From assembly GCF_001683915.1 (NCBI RefSeq), contig NZ_LXTT01000075.1:1-63033 (forward strand): a DNA stretch of 63,033 nt. Direction: 5' to 3'. Every line of letters starts with the position of its first letter. Position 1 is the first letter of the stretch. The DNA is from Allomuricauda sp. CP2A. Lineage in GTDB: Bacteria; Bacteroidota; Bacteroidia; Flavobacteriales; Flavobacteriaceae. Below the pieces are notes generated by a model that had not been told where the DNA came from, did no database searches, and saw nothing but the letters and a program-made list of their open reading frames with translations. Below are positions 43,761 to 53,609 of the stretch, in pieces. A program made the translations under genes and the position numbers.

Positions 43761-43869
43761 GCTTTTCATGGCTTTTTAGCCAACCTTTTCCTTGACTTTG
43801 GTACTTTGACGGTAGGGTAACCAAAAGGTTTAATTTGGCCCAAAAAATTTATAGATCCAAAAAAAGAAT

Positions 43870-43877
43870 TATCTTTG
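43870..43877 (+). promoter_or_regulatory. Candidate -7 box for rpsO
   Basis: TATCTTTG matches TAnnTTTG. It lies 76 bp before the rpsO start, leaving an untranslated leader in which S15 autoregulation could act. Confidence 0.5.
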
Positions 43878-43953
43878 CACGCTGATTGCTTGTCCTTGGA
43901 AAGTCTAAGGAACTCTCAATCAATACATAAAAATCATTTAAATAAATATTGGA

Positions 43954-44223
43954 ATGTATTTAACCAAAGAAGTAAAAGCCGAGATTTTCAAGAAGCACGG
44001 CGGCTCTGAGAGCAACACCGGTTCTACGGAAGGGCAAATTGCATTGTTCACCCACCGTATCAACCACTTGACGGATCACCTAAAAAAGAACCATAAGGAT
44101 TACAACACCGAGCGTTCTTTGGTGGCATTGGTAGGTAAAAGACGTAGTCTTTTGGATTACCTAAAGAAAAAAGACATTGAAAAATATCGTTCCCTAATTA
44201 AGGAATTGAATATTAGAAAATAA
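43954..44223 (+). CDS. rpsO: 30S ribosomal protein S15
   Basis: The 89-residue protein has the S15 sequence: HGGSESNTGSTEGQIALFTHRINHLTDHLKKNHKD in outline, SLVALVGKRRSLLDYLKKKD and RYRSLIKELNIR at the end. It binds 16S rRNA helices 20-22. Its leader may bind S15 as a feedback control. It sits upstream of pnp, the usual arrangement, but is separated by a terminator. Confidence 0.98.
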   Translation: MYLTKEVKAEIFKKHGGSESNTGSTEGQIALFTHRINHLTDHLKKNHKDYNTERSLVALVGKRRSLLDYLKKKDIEKYRSLIKELNIRK

Positions 44224-44226
44224 AAA

Positions 44227-44252
44227 TAAAGGGGAGGCTTTGGCTTCCCCTT
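44227..44252 (+). terminator. Intrinsic terminator after rpsO
   Basis: AAAGGGGA and TCCCCTTT form the outer stem around GGCTTTGGCT, followed by GTTTT. It lies 3 bp after the rpsO stop codon. Confidence 0.75.
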
Positions 44253-44370
44253 TGTTTTAGTTGGACGTTTTCCAACAACCAAAAGTCCCAAGCTGCAAAT
44301 TGGGCGAACACAAAAAGCTTCATATAGTTTTTCATTGGTCAGTGCCGAAAGGCAAACACAACAACACAAC

Positions 44371-44389
44371 CCGACCGTCCGGATGGCGG
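44371..44389. repeat. Short GC-rich imperfect palindrome upstream of pnp
   Basis: CCGACCGTCCGGATGGCGG is a 19-bp imperfect palindrome centred on TCCGGA in an otherwise AT-rich gap. Such motifs recur in intergenic regions of some Bacteroidota; here a role in the pnp leader cannot be excluded. Confidence 0.45.
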
Positions 44390-44440
44390 TAGACCAAATG
44401 TTTAACAACCCGTATCTTATTAGCGGGTAAGACAATTTTT

Positions 44441-46678
44441 ATGATTCCAAAAACTTTTAAAGAGGTCATTGACCTTGGTGACGGTAGGGAAATCTCTATC
44501 GAAACCGGTAAATTGGCAAAACAGGCCCATGGTTCTGTGGTTGTCCAATCGGGCAAGTGCATGCTATTATGTACCGTTGTCTCCAATTACAAACAAAGCG
44601 ATGTTGATTTTCTCCCGCTTACGGTGGATTATCGCGAAAAATTTGCCGCAGCAGGGCGTTATCCTGGCGGATTCTTTAAGCGTGAAGCCAGACCCAGCGA
44701 TGGCGAAGTGCTTACCATGCGTTTGGTGGACAGGGTATTGCGCCCATTGTTCCCAAAAGACTATCATGCCGAAACACAGGTAATGATCCAATTGATGTCC
44801 CACGACGAAGAGGTCATGCCCGATGCAATGGCTGGATTGGCCGCTTCTGCCGCCATTCAACTTTCAGATTTTCCATTTGAATGTGCAATTTCGGAAGTTC
44901 GTGTAGGCCGAGTGGATGGCAAGTTCATCATCAACCCTACAAGAGCGCAACTGCTAGAATCCGACATTGATATGGTGATTGGCGCATCTGCTGATTCCGT
45001 AATGATGGTTGAGGGTGAGATGTCCGAGATTTCCGAAGAGGAAATGGTAGAGGCCATCAAGTTCGCACACGAGGCCATTAAAGTTCAGGTGGCCGCCCAA
45101 CTAAAATTGGCCGAGGCTTTCGGACGAAAAGAGGTTCGCGAATACGAGTCTGAGAAAGAGGACGAAGCACTTGAGAAAAAGATCTATGACATGGCATACG
45201 ATAAAGTATATGCCGTGGCCAAGGCTGGTTCTGCAAAACATGAGCGCAGTGCGGCTTTTGAAGAAATCAAAGAAGAAATCAAGGCCACTTTCTCCGAAGA
45301 AGAATTGGAGGAAATTGGTGAAATGGTTTCCAAATACTACCACAAAGCCGAAAAAGAGGCTGTCCGAAACCTTACTTTGGAAGAAGGTTTGCGTTTGGAT
45401 GGTCGTAAAACCACCGACATTCGCCCTATTTGGTGCGAAGTGGATTATTTGCCCTCTGTGCATGGTTCTGCCATCTTTACAAGAGGTGAAACCCAAGCAT
45501 TGGCAACGGTGACTTTAGGCACCTCAAGAGAAGCCAATCAAATAGACATGCCCTCTTTTGAAGGTGAGGAAACTTTCTATTTGCATTATAACTTCCCTCC
45601 TTTTTCAACTGGTGAAGCAAGACCCATCCGTGGTACTTCCCGTAGGGAAGTGGGTCACGGAAACTTGGCACAGCGTGCCTTGAAAAAGATGATTCCAGAA
45701 GATTGTCCGTATACCGTTCGTGTGGTCTCTGAAGTATTGGAATCCAACGGTTCCTCTTCCATGGCCACCGTTTGTTCCGGTACCATGGCCTTGATGGATG
45801 CCGGGGTTCAATTGAAAAAACCAGTCTCTGGTATTGCCATGGGATTGATCACCAATACCGAAACTGGCAAATATGCCGTGCTTTCGGATATTTTGGGTGA
45901 TGAGGACCACTTGGGCGATATGGACTTTAAGGTAACGGGTACGGCAGACGGTATCACGGCCTGCCAAATGGACATTAAAGTAAAGGGACTTTCCTATGAA
46001 ATTTTGGTAAAAGCCCTGATGCAGGCCAAAGACGGTAGGATGCACATCCTAAAAGAATTGACCGACACCATTGCCGAACCAAGACCTGAGGTGAAATCCT
46101 ATGCACCAAAAATTGTTACCAAAATCATTCCTGGAGAATATATTGGAGCACTTATTGGAAAAGGCGGAGAAGTCATCCAAGAACTTCAAAAAACAACAAA
46201 AACCACTATTGTCATCAACGAGGATCCCGATACCGAAGAAGGTATTGTGGAAATCTTGGGTACCGATCAAGATGGTATTGATGCCGTATTGGCCAAAATT
46301 GATGCCTTGATGTTCAAGCCGGAAGTAGGTAGTGTTTACGAAGTAAAGGTCATCAAAGTATTGGATTTTGGTGCTGTAGTGGAATACGTGGATGCTCCGG
46401 GGAACGAAGTATTGTTGCACGTTTCTGAACTGGCTTGGGAACGCACGGACAATGTGACCGATGTGGTCAATTTGGGGGATGTTCTTGATGTAAAATACTT
46501 CGGTATCGATCCCAAGACCCGAAAGGAAAAGGTTTCAAGAAAGGCCTTGTTGCCAAAACCAGAAGGGTATCAAGAAAGATCTCGCAGCAATGACCGAGGT
46601 GGTGACCGCAGAGGTAGCGGTGATCGCAGAGGCGGAAATAGAGATAGAGATAGAGATAGAAAGCCGAGAAGGGATTAA
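44441..46678 (+). CDS. pnp: Polyribonucleotide nucleotidyltransferase
   Basis: The 745-residue enzyme degrades RNA phosphorolytically. The two RNase PH domains show [26 protein letters not shown] in outline and [32 protein letters not shown] in outline; [21 protein letters not shown] and the [12 protein letters not shown] acid motif complete the active site. KH ([18 protein letters not shown]) and S1 ([20 protein letters not shown]) domains follow. The tail is rich in Arg, Gly and Asp ([14 protein letters not shown]), coded partly by a simple GATAGA repeat. It may bind RNA or other proteins. Confidence 0.98.
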   Translation: MIPKTFKEVIDLGDGREISIETGKLAKQAHGSVVVQSGKCMLLCTVVSNYKQSDVDFLPLTVDYREKFAAAGRYPGGFFKREARPSDGEVLTMRLVDRVLRPLFPKDYHAETQVMIQLMSHDEEVMPDAMAGLAASAAIQLSDFPFECAISEVRVGRVDGKFIINPTRAQLLESDIDMVIGASADSVMMVEGEMSEISEEEMVEAIKFAHEAIKVQVAAQLKLAEAFGRKEVREYESEKEDEALEKKIYDMAYDKVYAVAKAGSAKHERSAAFEEIKEEIKATFSEEELEEIGEMVSKYYHKAEKEAVRNLTLEEGLRLDGRKTTDIRPIWCEVDYLPSVHGSAIFTRGETQALATVTLGTSREANQIDMPSFEGEETFYLHYNFPPFSTGEARPIRGTSRREVGHGNLAQRALKKMIPEDCPYTVRVVSEVLESNGSSSMATVCSGTMALMDAGVQLKKPVSGIAMGLITNTETGKYAVLSDILGDEDHLGDMDFKVTGTADGITACQMDIKVKGLSYEILVKALMQAKDGRMHILKELTDTIAEPRPEVKSYAPKIVTKIIPGEYIGALIGKGGEVIQELQKTTKTTIVINEDPDTEEGIVEILGTDQDGIDAVLAKIDALMFKPEVGSVYEVKVIKVLDFGAVVEYVDAPGNEVLLHVSELAWERTDNVTDVVNLGDVLDVKYFGIDPKTRKEKVSRKALLPKPEGYQERSRSNDRGGDRRGSGDRRGGNRDRDRDRKPRRD

Positions 46679-46700
46679 AAGCCTTTTAAGTTTATATACT

Positions 46701-46728
46701 GAAAACCCTAGGAAATCCTGGGGTTTTC
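46701..46728 (+). terminator. Stem-loop after pnp
   Basis: GAAAACCCTAGGA and TCCTGGGGTTTTC form a stem with one T-G wobble and an AA loop, 22 bp after the pnp stop. The following T tract is weak. Confidence 0.65.
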
Positions 46729-46841
46729 TGATTTTGGGGAATTATTTTCAAATAAATTTTACCAAATTGTAACATTTTGGTTTTTTCTACGTATAACCTA
46801 ATGAGCTTCGGTTCAAAACTTAATTTGAAGGGAAAATTTAG

Positions 46842-47705
46842 ATGAGACAGTTAAAAATTACAAAACAGGTTACCAACAGGGAAACCGCATCGTTGGACAA
46901 ATACTTGCAGGAAATCGGTAAGGTGGATTTGATCACTGCCGATGAGGAAGTTGAATTGGCCCAGCGTATTAAAGCGGGAGACCAGGTAGCCTTGGAAAAA
47001 TTAACCAAAGCCAACCTCAGATTCGTGGTTTCTGTTGCAAAACAGTACCAAAACCAAGGATTGACCCTCCCCGATTTGATCAATGAGGGGAACTTGGGAT
47101 TGATCAAGGCCGCACAGCGTTTTGATGAGACCCGTGGATTTAAGTTCATTTCCTATGCCGTTTGGTGGATTCGTCAATCCATTCTGCAGGCATTGGCCGA
47201 ACAGTCCCGTATTGTGCGTTTGCCGTTGAACAAAATCGGTTCCATTAACAAAATCAACAAGACGTTTGCTTTCTTGGAGCAAGCCCATGAACGTGTGCCT
47301 TCCGCAGAGGAAATTGCCAAAGAATTGGACATGACGGTGGAAGATGTCAAGCAATCCTTGAAAAACTCAGGTCGTCATGTATCCATGGATGCTCCTTTGA
47401 TTGATGGTGAGGATTCCAACTTGTATGATGTATTGCGAAGTGGGGAATCCCCTAATCCAGATAAAGAGTTGTTGCACGAATCCTTGCGCACTGAAATTGA
47501 ACGTGCCTTGGAGACCTTGACCCCTCGGGAAGCTGATGTTATCAGGCTTTACTTCGGTTTGGCCGGACAGCATTCCATGACCTTGGAGGAAATCGGTGAG
47601 ACTTTTGACTTGACCAGGGAACGCGTTCGTCAAATCAAGGAAAAGGCCATCAGACGTTTAAAACATACGTCCAGAAGTAAGATTTTAAAGACATATTTGG
47701 GATAA
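46842..47705 (+). CDS. rpoD: Primary RNA polymerase sigma factor (RpoD/SigA)
   Basis: The 287-residue protein is a short primary sigma factor lacking region 1.1 and the non-conserved insert. Regions 1.2 to 2 are [59 protein letters not shown] and [22 protein letters not shown]. Region 3 is [15 protein letters not shown] and region 4.2 is [29 protein letters not shown]. This short form is the housekeeping sigma of Bacteroidota and matches the TAnnTTTG boxes in the window. Confidence 0.96.
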   Translation: MRQLKITKQVTNRETASLDKYLQEIGKVDLITADEEVELAQRIKAGDQVALEKLTKANLRFVVSVAKQYQNQGLTLPDLINEGNLGLIKAAQRFDETRGFKFISYAVWWIRQSILQALAEQSRIVRLPLNKIGSINKINKTFAFLEQAHERVPSAEEIAKELDMTVEDVKQSLKNSGRHVSMDAPLIDGEDSNLYDVLRSGESPNPDKELLHESLRTEIERALETLTPREADVIRLYFGLAGQHSMTLEEIGETFDLTRERVRQIKEKAIRRLKHTSRSKILKTYLG

Positions 47706-47828
47706 ATTGTAAAATTTACACCCACAAATTACAGTTAAACTAGTCTTAAATTGTTTTTTTGGCAGGAAAGTTGTAATTTGGATACCTACAACAGTTTATC
47801 ATGACTGTTCGTTTTTTGATTGATGAAT

Positions 47829-47856
47829 AAACTCCGGCTGATTACCGGAGTTTTTT
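47829..47856. terminator. Terminator between rpoD and the convergent dehydrogenase gene
   Basis: AAACTCCGG (47829-47837) and CCGGAGTTT (47845-47853) form a stem, followed by TTTTTT. It could end transcription from both sides. The 120 bp before it hold no credible gene. Confidence 0.88.
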
Positions 47857-47884
47857 CATTTTATACAATCAAATATTGAGGAAT

Positions 47885-49459
47885 CTATCTCTTTTTCTCC
47901 CCATTTACCAATCGCATTATTTTCAATGGATTGTCCTGTTTTAATTCAGCGGGCAATAAGGCATCCGGGAAGTTTTGGTAGCATACTTGTCGTACAAAGC
48001 GGTCAATGGCCTTTGTTCCCACAGAAGTAGATCGTGAATCCGTTGTTGCAGGATATGGCCCACCGTGCACCATGGCATGGCATACCTCAACTCCAGTTGG
48101 AAATCCATTGATCAACAAACGGCCTACTTTTTCTTCCAAAATGTCGATGAGCTCCTTGTTGTTCAATAAATCTTCTTCCGTACCATGAATAGTCGCCGTT
48201 AAATGACCATGAAGGTTTCGGGCTATTTCAAGCATTTCACTATTATCCGAAGTATTCACCAATAAGGTAGATGGACCAAAAACCTCCTCTTCCAATAAAG
48301 TGTTGGATAAAAAGTTTTTTCCCTCCGTGGCAAACAAATTGGCATTGCCTTGATTTCCTCCGGCATCAGTGCCTTTGGCCAAATATTCCACACCTTGTTG
48401 GGAAGACAACTCCTTAACCCCACCATCAAAAGCATTGTGAATGCCTTCCGTAAGCATGGGTGCAGAACCGGATTCCGCCACCAAACTGGTCAGTGATTGC
48501 TTAAAAGCCTTGGTTTTTTCAGATTCTTGGGCAATGACCACCCCAGGATTGGTACAAAACTGACCAACACCCAACGTAAAGGAACCGTGAAGTTGCTTAC
48601 TAAGCTCCTCGCCCTTTTCTGCCATGGCTCCGGGCAAAATGAACACAGGGTTGGTACTGCCCATTTCGGCATATACGGGTATGGGGTTTGCGCGTTTTGA
48701 AGCAGCATCGAACAATGCCCTACCGCCTCGCAGTGAACCTGTAAATCCTACCGCATGGATACCGCTATGTCCTACCAAGCCCATTCCCACTTCGTGGGAG
48801 ATACCGTGCACCATGGAAAATACACCATCGGGCATTCCAGTTTTTTTGGCTGCATTTATAATGGCTTCGGCCACCAATTCACAGGTACCGGGGTGTGCTG
48901 GGTGCGCCTTGACCACAACGGGGCAACCCGCCGCCAAAGCACTGGCCGTATCACCACCTGCCACAGAAAATGCCAATGGAAAGTTACTGGCTCCAAATAC
49001 TGCCACAGGGCCCAATGGACGAAGCATACTCCTGATATCAATCCTTGGAAGGGGTTCTCTGTCCGGGATGGCCTCATCAATTCTTGCATCAACCCAAGAA
49101 CCTTCACGCAAAACGGTAGCGAACAACTTCATTTGTCCCATGGTCCTGCCTCTTTCACCTGTGATTCTACCTTCCGGAAGGCCGGTTTCTGCACAGGCAC
49201 GCTCTACCAATGAATCGCCAAGTGCCAATATTTCATCAGCAATGGCATCCAAAAAGGCAGCTTTTTCCGCTCCAGATTTATTTTTATAGACCTTGAAGGC
49301 TTTTTCAGCCTTTTCCACAGCAATATTTATTTCTCCTTCAATGGCCTCTGTAAAGGCTGTTTCCAGATTTTCTCCTGTGCTGGGATCAATTCCATAAAAA
49401 ATGTTGGCTCCTAAAGCCGATTTCTCGTTTCCTAGGTAATTCTTGCCTTGTAATTGCAT
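47885..49459 (-). CDS. Alpha-ketoglutarate semialdehyde dehydrogenase (2,5-dioxovalerate type)
   Basis: The 524-residue ALDH has the NADP-dependent KGSADH layout: FGASNFPLAFSVAGGDTASALAAGCPVVVKAHP in outline, HAVGFTGSLRGGRAL, the Glu in YAEMGSTNPVFI and the catalytic Cys in GQFCTNPGV. It would oxidise 2-oxoglutarate semialdehyde to 2-oxoglutarate, the final step of the Weimberg-type pathway. It is the last gene of a four-gene minus-strand operon; its neighbours supply the preceding steps. Related enzymes also serve hydroxyproline or glucarate breakdown, so the source sugar acid is inferred from context. Confidence 0.9.
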   Translation of the reverse strand: MQLQGKNYLGNEKSALGANIFYGIDPSTGENLETAFTEAIEGEINIAVEKAEKAFKVYKNKSGAEKAAFLDAIADEILALGDSLVERACAETGLPEGRITGERGRTMGQMKLFATVLREGSWVDARIDEAIPDREPLPRIDIRSMLRPLGPVAVFGASNFPLAFSVAGGDTASALAAGCPVVVKAHPAHPGTCELVAEAIINAAKKTGMPDGVFSMVHGISHEVGMGLVGHSGIHAVGFTGSLRGGRALFDAASKRANPIPVYAEMGSTNPVFILPGAMAEKGEELSKQLHGSFTLGVGQFCTNPGVVIAQESEKTKAFKQSLTSLVAESGSAPMLTEGIHNAFDGGVKELSSQQGVEYLAKGTDAGGNQGNANLFATEGKNFLSNTLLEEEVFGPSTLLVNTSDNSEMLEIARNLHGHLTATIHGTEEDLLNNKELIDILEEKVGRLLINGFPTGVEVCHAMVHGGPYPATTDSRSTSVGTKAIDRFVRQVCYQNFPDALLPAELKQDNPLKIMRLVNGEKKR

Positions 49460-49473
49460 GTTTTGGGATTATT

Positions 49474-50307
49474 TTATCCGATTGTGTTTGTTAATGTTCC
49501 TATATTATCAATAGTGATATTGATTTCATCATTCTGTGCCAATGTAAAATCTGTTCCAGGCACAATACCAGTTCCTGTCATTAAAAAACTTCCGTGAGGA
49601 TAGGTGGTATGTTTGTAAAGATACTGAACAATATCCTCAAACTTCCGTACAATTTGATCTACTCCGATTTCACCGGAAAAAACCTTGCTTCCATTTCTCA
49701 CGATATCCAAATAAATCTTGGAATCTAGCGGAAAAGGGCCATCGGTGACCAAAATACAGGGGCCAATAGCGGCACTCCTGTCATAATTTTTTGCCTGTGG
49801 AAGATATAAGGGATTTTCACCTTCAATACTTCTACTGCTCATGTCGTTGCCTATGGTGTATCCCACAATCTTTCCTGACGAGGTGATGCAAAGCGTAAGT
49901 TCAGGCTCTGGCACGTCCCAAGTGGAATCCGTCCGGATGGCTACTTTGTCCAAATGCCCAACGGCCCTGGCCGCTGTTGACTTGAAAAACAGTTCTGGTC
50001 GCTCTGCATTGTAGACGCGTTCATAAAAATCGCCTCCACCAGCTTCCTTGGCCTCTTCCTGGCGCCCCATTTTACTGTTGTAATAGGTAACGCCTGTGGC
50101 CCAAATCTCCTGATTTTCGATAGGTTTCAACAAGTGATCGGAAATCAGTTCCGGACCATTTTCAATGGGTTGATTTTGACTAACTATGGATTTGCACTTC
50201 TGAAAAAGGGAATCATCATTGATGAATTCATCCCAATTTGTGTCACTTAAGAAGTATTTTCCTTCTGAATGAAGCACAATCCCTTTTGATGTTCGATAAA
50301 CTTTCAT
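49474..50307 (-). CDS. FAH-family hydrolase/dehydratase, probable 2-keto-3-deoxypentonate dehydratase
   Basis: The 277-residue protein belongs to the fumarylacetoacetate hydrolase fold: EIWATGVTYYNSKMGR, ELFFKSTAARAVG, the metal-binding VPEPELTLCI and IGNDMSSRSIEG, and SFLMTGTGIVPG. FAH-family members XylX and AraD-like enzymes remove water from 2-keto-3-deoxy-D-xylonate or -L-arabinonate to give alpha-ketoglutarate semialdehyde. Position between the permease and the KGSADH gene supports this. Acyl-pyruvate hydrolase activity is the alternative. Confidence 0.82.
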   Translation of the reverse strand: MKVYRTSKGIVLHSEGKYFLSDTNWDEFINDDSLFQKCKSIVSQNQPIENGPELISDHLLKPIENQEIWATGVTYYNSKMGRQEEAKEAGGGDFYERVYNAERPELFFKSTAARAVGHLDKVAIRTDSTWDVPEPELTLCITSSGKIVGYTIGNDMSSRSIEGENPLYLPQAKNYDRSAAIGPCILVTDGPFPLDSKIYLDIVRNGSKVFSGEIGVDQIVRKFEDIVQYLYKHTTYPHGSFLMTGTGIVPGTDFTLAQNDEINITIDNIGTLTNTIG

Positions 50308-50311
50308 GTCC

Positions 50312-51643
50312 TTAATTTACAAATAAACTTATGATTAATACTGCGATTATTGAGGTCACTCCAATGACCAAGGTACCTAAGCTATGAAACTTGTACCCTT
50401 GACCAACATTCATTCCGCTCATTTGGGTCATCACCCAGAAAAAACTGTCATTGGCATGGGATACCACCATGGAACCAGCACCAATGGAGACGACCAACAA
50501 AGCTTTGTCCATTTCACTTTCCATACCCAAACTGGGCATCATGGGCAGCATAATGGAGGCTGTTGTAATCAGTGCCACCGTTGATGAGCCTTGGGCCAGT
50601 TTTATGGCCGAAGCTATTAAAAAAGGCAGAAAAAAGCTAAGATTCAAATCACTCAAAGCGTCTCCCATAACATTTGCTATGCCTGAATTTTGGAGCATTT
50701 TTCCAAAAACACCCCCAGCTCCGGTTATCAATAAAATATTGGCCGATTCTTTTAGGGCCTTGCCAACCCACCCCTCTGTAGATATTAATTCTTTTTTTAG
50801 CTTTTTGGGTAGTGAAAAAGCCAAAAACATGCCTATGACCAGGGCAATTACCGGTTCTCCCAAAAATTGAAGAAAGGATTGCCAACCAGCAATGTCCTGA
50901 GCATCAATGGCTTTCATTCTTGAATTGATCATTATCAAGATAATGGGCACCACAATGGGCAGCGAAGCCTTAAAAGCAGACGGGGCTGTCTTCATTTTAA
51001 GATCGATGCTTTCCTGTGAAATATCAGGATTGGGCTCAATATAGGTTCTGGCCGCAAACTTGGTGGCAAAAACCAAGCCCATGACCAAGGCCAATATACT
51101 AATTGGAATGGCCAAGGCCAAAACCAAGCCCAAATCGGCATTTAAAATACCTGCCGCCGCTATGGGGCCGGGTGTTGGTGGAACCAAATTATGCGTTACC
51201 GTCAACCCCAAGGCCAAGGCAACCGCAGAACCCGCCAAACTGATACCAGCCTTTTTGGACAAACTTTTGTTCAATGGGGAAAGCAGGATAAACCCACTGT
51301 CCGCATATACGGGAATGGATACAAAATACCCCAAGATTCCCATTGCTGTGGAAACCCGCTTTTTTCCCACAATCTTTATGACCGCTTCCGCCAAGGCATA
51401 GGCTCCCCCCGTATTCTCCAAAAAGGCACCAATGATCACCCCAAATATGATGACCAATCCTATCTTGCCCAAGGTACCTCCAAAACCTTCATTGATGGTA
51501 TCCAGAATGAGCGCATAGTCCATACCTGCAGCAAAACCAAAAAAAACGGCCACCATAAAAAGGGCCAAAAAAGGATGGAGTCGCAAGTAATTGACCATTA
51601 AAATTATAAAGGCAATACTCAATAATAAATAAACTACTAACAT
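50312..51643 (-). CDS. GntP-family gluconate/sugar-acid:H+ symporter
   Basis: The 443-residue membrane protein has about 12 to 14 helices and GntP family sequence: GFGGTLGKIGLVIIFGVIIGAFLENTGGA in outline, ADSGFILLSPLNKSLSKKAGIS, THNLVPPTPGPIAAAGIL, LAQGSSTVALITTASIMLPM and SHANDSFFWVMTQMSGM. Members take up gluconate or related aldonates. In this operon the substrate is likely D-xylonate or L-arabinonate. It lies 27 bp after the dehydratase gene and 4 bp before the FAH-family gene. Confidence 0.92.
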   Translation of the reverse strand: MLVVYLLLSIAFIILMVNYLRLHPFLALFMVAVFFGFAAGMDYALILDTINEGFGGTLGKIGLVIIFGVIIGAFLENTGGAYALAEAVIKIVGKKRVSTAMGILGYFVSIPVYADSGFILLSPLNKSLSKKAGISLAGSAVALALGLTVTHNLVPPTPGPIAAAGILNADLGLVLALAIPISILALVMGLVFATKFAARTYIEPNPDISQESIDLKMKTAPSAFKASLPIVVPIILIMINSRMKAIDAQDIAGWQSFLQFLGEPVIALVIGMFLAFSLPKKLKKELISTEGWVGKALKESANILLITGAGGVFGKMLQNSGIANVMGDALSDLNLSFFLPFLIASAIKLAQGSSTVALITTASIMLPMMPSLGMESEMDKALLVVSIGAGSMVVSHANDSFFWVMTQMSGMNVGQGYKFHSLGTLVIGVTSIIAVLIISLFVN

Positions 51644-51670
51644 AGATGGATGGTTATATTTTGGTGGTTA

Positions 51671-53392
51671 TCAATGGAGGTCCCCTTTTACTTCACTGCC
51701 CGATCCTCCTACCAAAATATCGAGGTCAGCCCCTTTTTCCGCTTGTTCCACATGGTTGAGGTAGATTTTCACATAGCCCCGATCTGTATGGGGTGCTGGT
51801 GGCGACCATGCTGCCCTTCTTTTTTCCAGTTCCTCCGGGGAAACGTCAAGGTGAAGGCGTCTATTCTCAACATCGAGCTCTATAAAGTCCCCATTTCTGA
51901 CCAAAGCAAGGTTACCTCCTATGGCCGACTCTGGTGATACATGCAAAACAACCGTTCCATAAGCTGTACCGCTCATTCTACCATCCGAAATACGGACCAT
52001 ATCCTTTACGCCCTGCATAATCAATTTTTCAGGGAGGTCCACATTACCAACCTCTGGCATACCGGGATAACCTTTGGGCCCTACATTTTGAAGCACTATC
52101 ACACTGTCTGCATCGATGTCCAAATCAGGGTCATCCACCCGCGCATGGTAATCGTCCATACTGGTAAAGACCACGGCCTTTCCCCGATGTTTCATCAGTT
52201 CAGGAGTGGCCGCTGAAGGTTTTATAACCGCGCCATTCTCACACAAATTGCCCTTTAGGACGGCTATACCCGCTTCTTCTTGGAAGGGGGTCTCCAGTTT
52301 GGAAATCACTTCTTCATTATAGCAAATCGCCTTTTCACAGTTTTCATGATGGGATTTGCCATTTGCAGTTACTGTTTTATGGAGTTTGGATTTTAATTCT
52401 TTCAAGACCACGGAAAGTCCGCCTGCATAAAAATAATCCTCCATTAAATGTTTTCCAGAGGGCATTAGGTTCACCAACAAAGGGATTTTGCTTCCCAAAT
52501 CGTCAAAATCCTCCAATTTTAAGGGAACCCCCATTCTACCGGCAATGGCTATCAAATGGATGATAAGGTTGGTGGAACCACCTACGGCTGCGTTGACCAC
52601 AATGGCATTTTCAAAAGCTTCGCGGGTCAATATTTTGGACATTTTCAAATCTTCATTCACCATCTCCACAATCCGCCTGCCTGAAAGTTGGGCCATTACT
52701 TTTTTGCGTGCATCAACCGCAGGAATTGCCGATGCCCCCGGCAAGGTCAGTCCCAAGGCTTCGGCCATAGTGGCCATGGTTGAGGCCGTACCCATGGTAT
52801 TGCAGTGTCCTGCACTACGTGCGGCACATATTTCGGCCTCCAGAAAATCCTCATCGGTGAACTTGTCCTTTTTCTGTTTTTCCTTGATCATCCAATTGAA
52901 CGACCCGGAACCTATTTCTCCGCCCCTAAATTTTCCGTTTAACATGGGTCCTCCGGGCACCACGATCGTGGGAAGATCCACACTGCAGGCGCCCATAATG
53001 GTGGATGGTGTGGTTTTATCGCAACCTGTCAACAATACAATACCATCCAAAGGGTTGGCCCTGATGGATTCCTCGACATCCATACTGGCCAAGTTCCTGA
53101 AGAGCATGGTAGTTGGTCGCATAATGGTCTCTCCGAGCGACATCACAGGGAACTCCAAAGGAAATCCCCCAGCTTCCAAAACCCCCTTTTTTACAATTTC
53201 CGCGAACTCCCTTAAATGCCCGTTGCAAGGGGTCAACTCGGACCACGTATTGCAAATTCCAATCACTGGCTTTCCCCTGAACATGTCATCGGGATAGCCT
53301 TGATTCCGTAGCCAAGAACGGTGCACAAAACCCATCTTGTCATTGCTTCCAAACCACTCTTTACTACGTAAATCGTCCTTTTGTTTCTTCAT
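51671..53392 (-). CDS. IlvD/Edd-family sugar-acid dehydratase (pentonate type)
   Basis: The 573-residue iron-sulfur dehydratase has the cysteines of the pentonate subgroup: TWSELTPCNGHL, LLTGCDKTTPS and GHCNTMGTASTM, expected to hold a [2Fe-2S] cluster. Also present are IGSGSFNWMIKEK, AVGGSTNLIIHL, GYPGMPEVGNVDLP and RISDGRMSGTAYGTVVLH. It would dehydrate L-arabinonate or D-xylonate to the 2-keto-3-deoxy acid, the first intracellular step of the operon. A dihydroxyacid dehydratase (IlvD) is less likely because of the context. It is the first gene of the operon. Confidence 0.9.
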   Translation of the reverse strand: MKKQKDDLRSKEWFGSNDKMGFVHRSWLRNQGYPDDMFRGKPVIGICNTWSELTPCNGHLREFAEIVKKGVLEAGGFPLEFPVMSLGETIMRPTTMLFRNLASMDVEESIRANPLDGIVLLTGCDKTTPSTIMGACSVDLPTIVVPGGPMLNGKFRGGEIGSGSFNWMIKEKQKKDKFTDEDFLEAEICAARSAGHCNTMGTASTMATMAEALGLTLPGASAIPAVDARKKVMAQLSGRRIVEMVNEDLKMSKILTREAFENAIVVNAAVGGSTNLIIHLIAIAGRMGVPLKLEDFDDLGSKIPLLVNLMPSGKHLMEDYFYAGGLSVVLKELKSKLHKTVTANGKSHHENCEKAICYNEEVISKLETPFQEEAGIAVLKGNLCENGAVIKPSAATPELMKHRGKAVVFTSMDDYHARVDDPDLDIDADSVIVLQNVGPKGYPGMPEVGNVDLPEKLIMQGVKDMVRISDGRMSGTAYGTVVLHVSPESAIGGNLALVRNGDFIELDVENRRLHLDVSPEELEKRRAAWSPPAPHTDRGYVKIYLNHVEQAEKGADLDILVGGSGSEVKGDLH

Positions 53393-53417
53393 AAATTGAA
53401 TAGATTAGTTAAATATA

Positions 53418-53431
53418 CTCAATCGATTGAG
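53418..53431. promoter_or_regulatory. Perfect 14-bp palindrome over the sugar-acid operon start
   Basis: CTCAATCGATTGAG is a perfect 14-bp palindrome with a central CG. It starts one base after the TATTTTTA box on the minus strand, so it covers the predicted transcription start, and it ends 26 bp before the dehydratase start codon. The centre CG and length suit LacI-family operators, but no regulator gene is in the window. Confidence 0.6.
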
Positions 53432-53432
53432 A

Positions 53433-53461
53433 TAAAAATAGCTGAGATGATACCAAAACAA
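53433..53461 (-). promoter_or_regulatory. Candidate promoter of the sugar-acid operon
   Basis: On the minus strand TTG (53461-53459), 18 bp, then TATTTTTA (53440-53433). The spacing is ideal for Bacteroidota; the last base of the -7 box differs from the consensus. Confidence 0.5.
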
Positions 53462-53609
53462 AACTGTTTCATATTGTTATTATCGTAATAAAAGTGTTGA
53501 AAATATTCTATTTATTTAGCTTTAAACCCCTTACATTTAATTGTTGTTGATTATTTGACTACCTTCTCGCTCTTTATTGAAATTTTATAAAAATTAATCA
53601 TCAAATCTA

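Noticed and set aside
47801..47830. Tiny open frame (9 residues) after rpoD
   Set aside because: It is too short to support as a gene and ends at the terminator; a small RNA here is possible but nothing shows it.
48624..49289. 221-residue plus-strand frame
   Set aside because: It is antisense to the KGSADH gene, which has the full aldehyde dehydrogenase signature.
52488..53297. 269-residue plus-strand frame
   Set aside because: It is antisense to the sugar-acid dehydratase and shows no domain.
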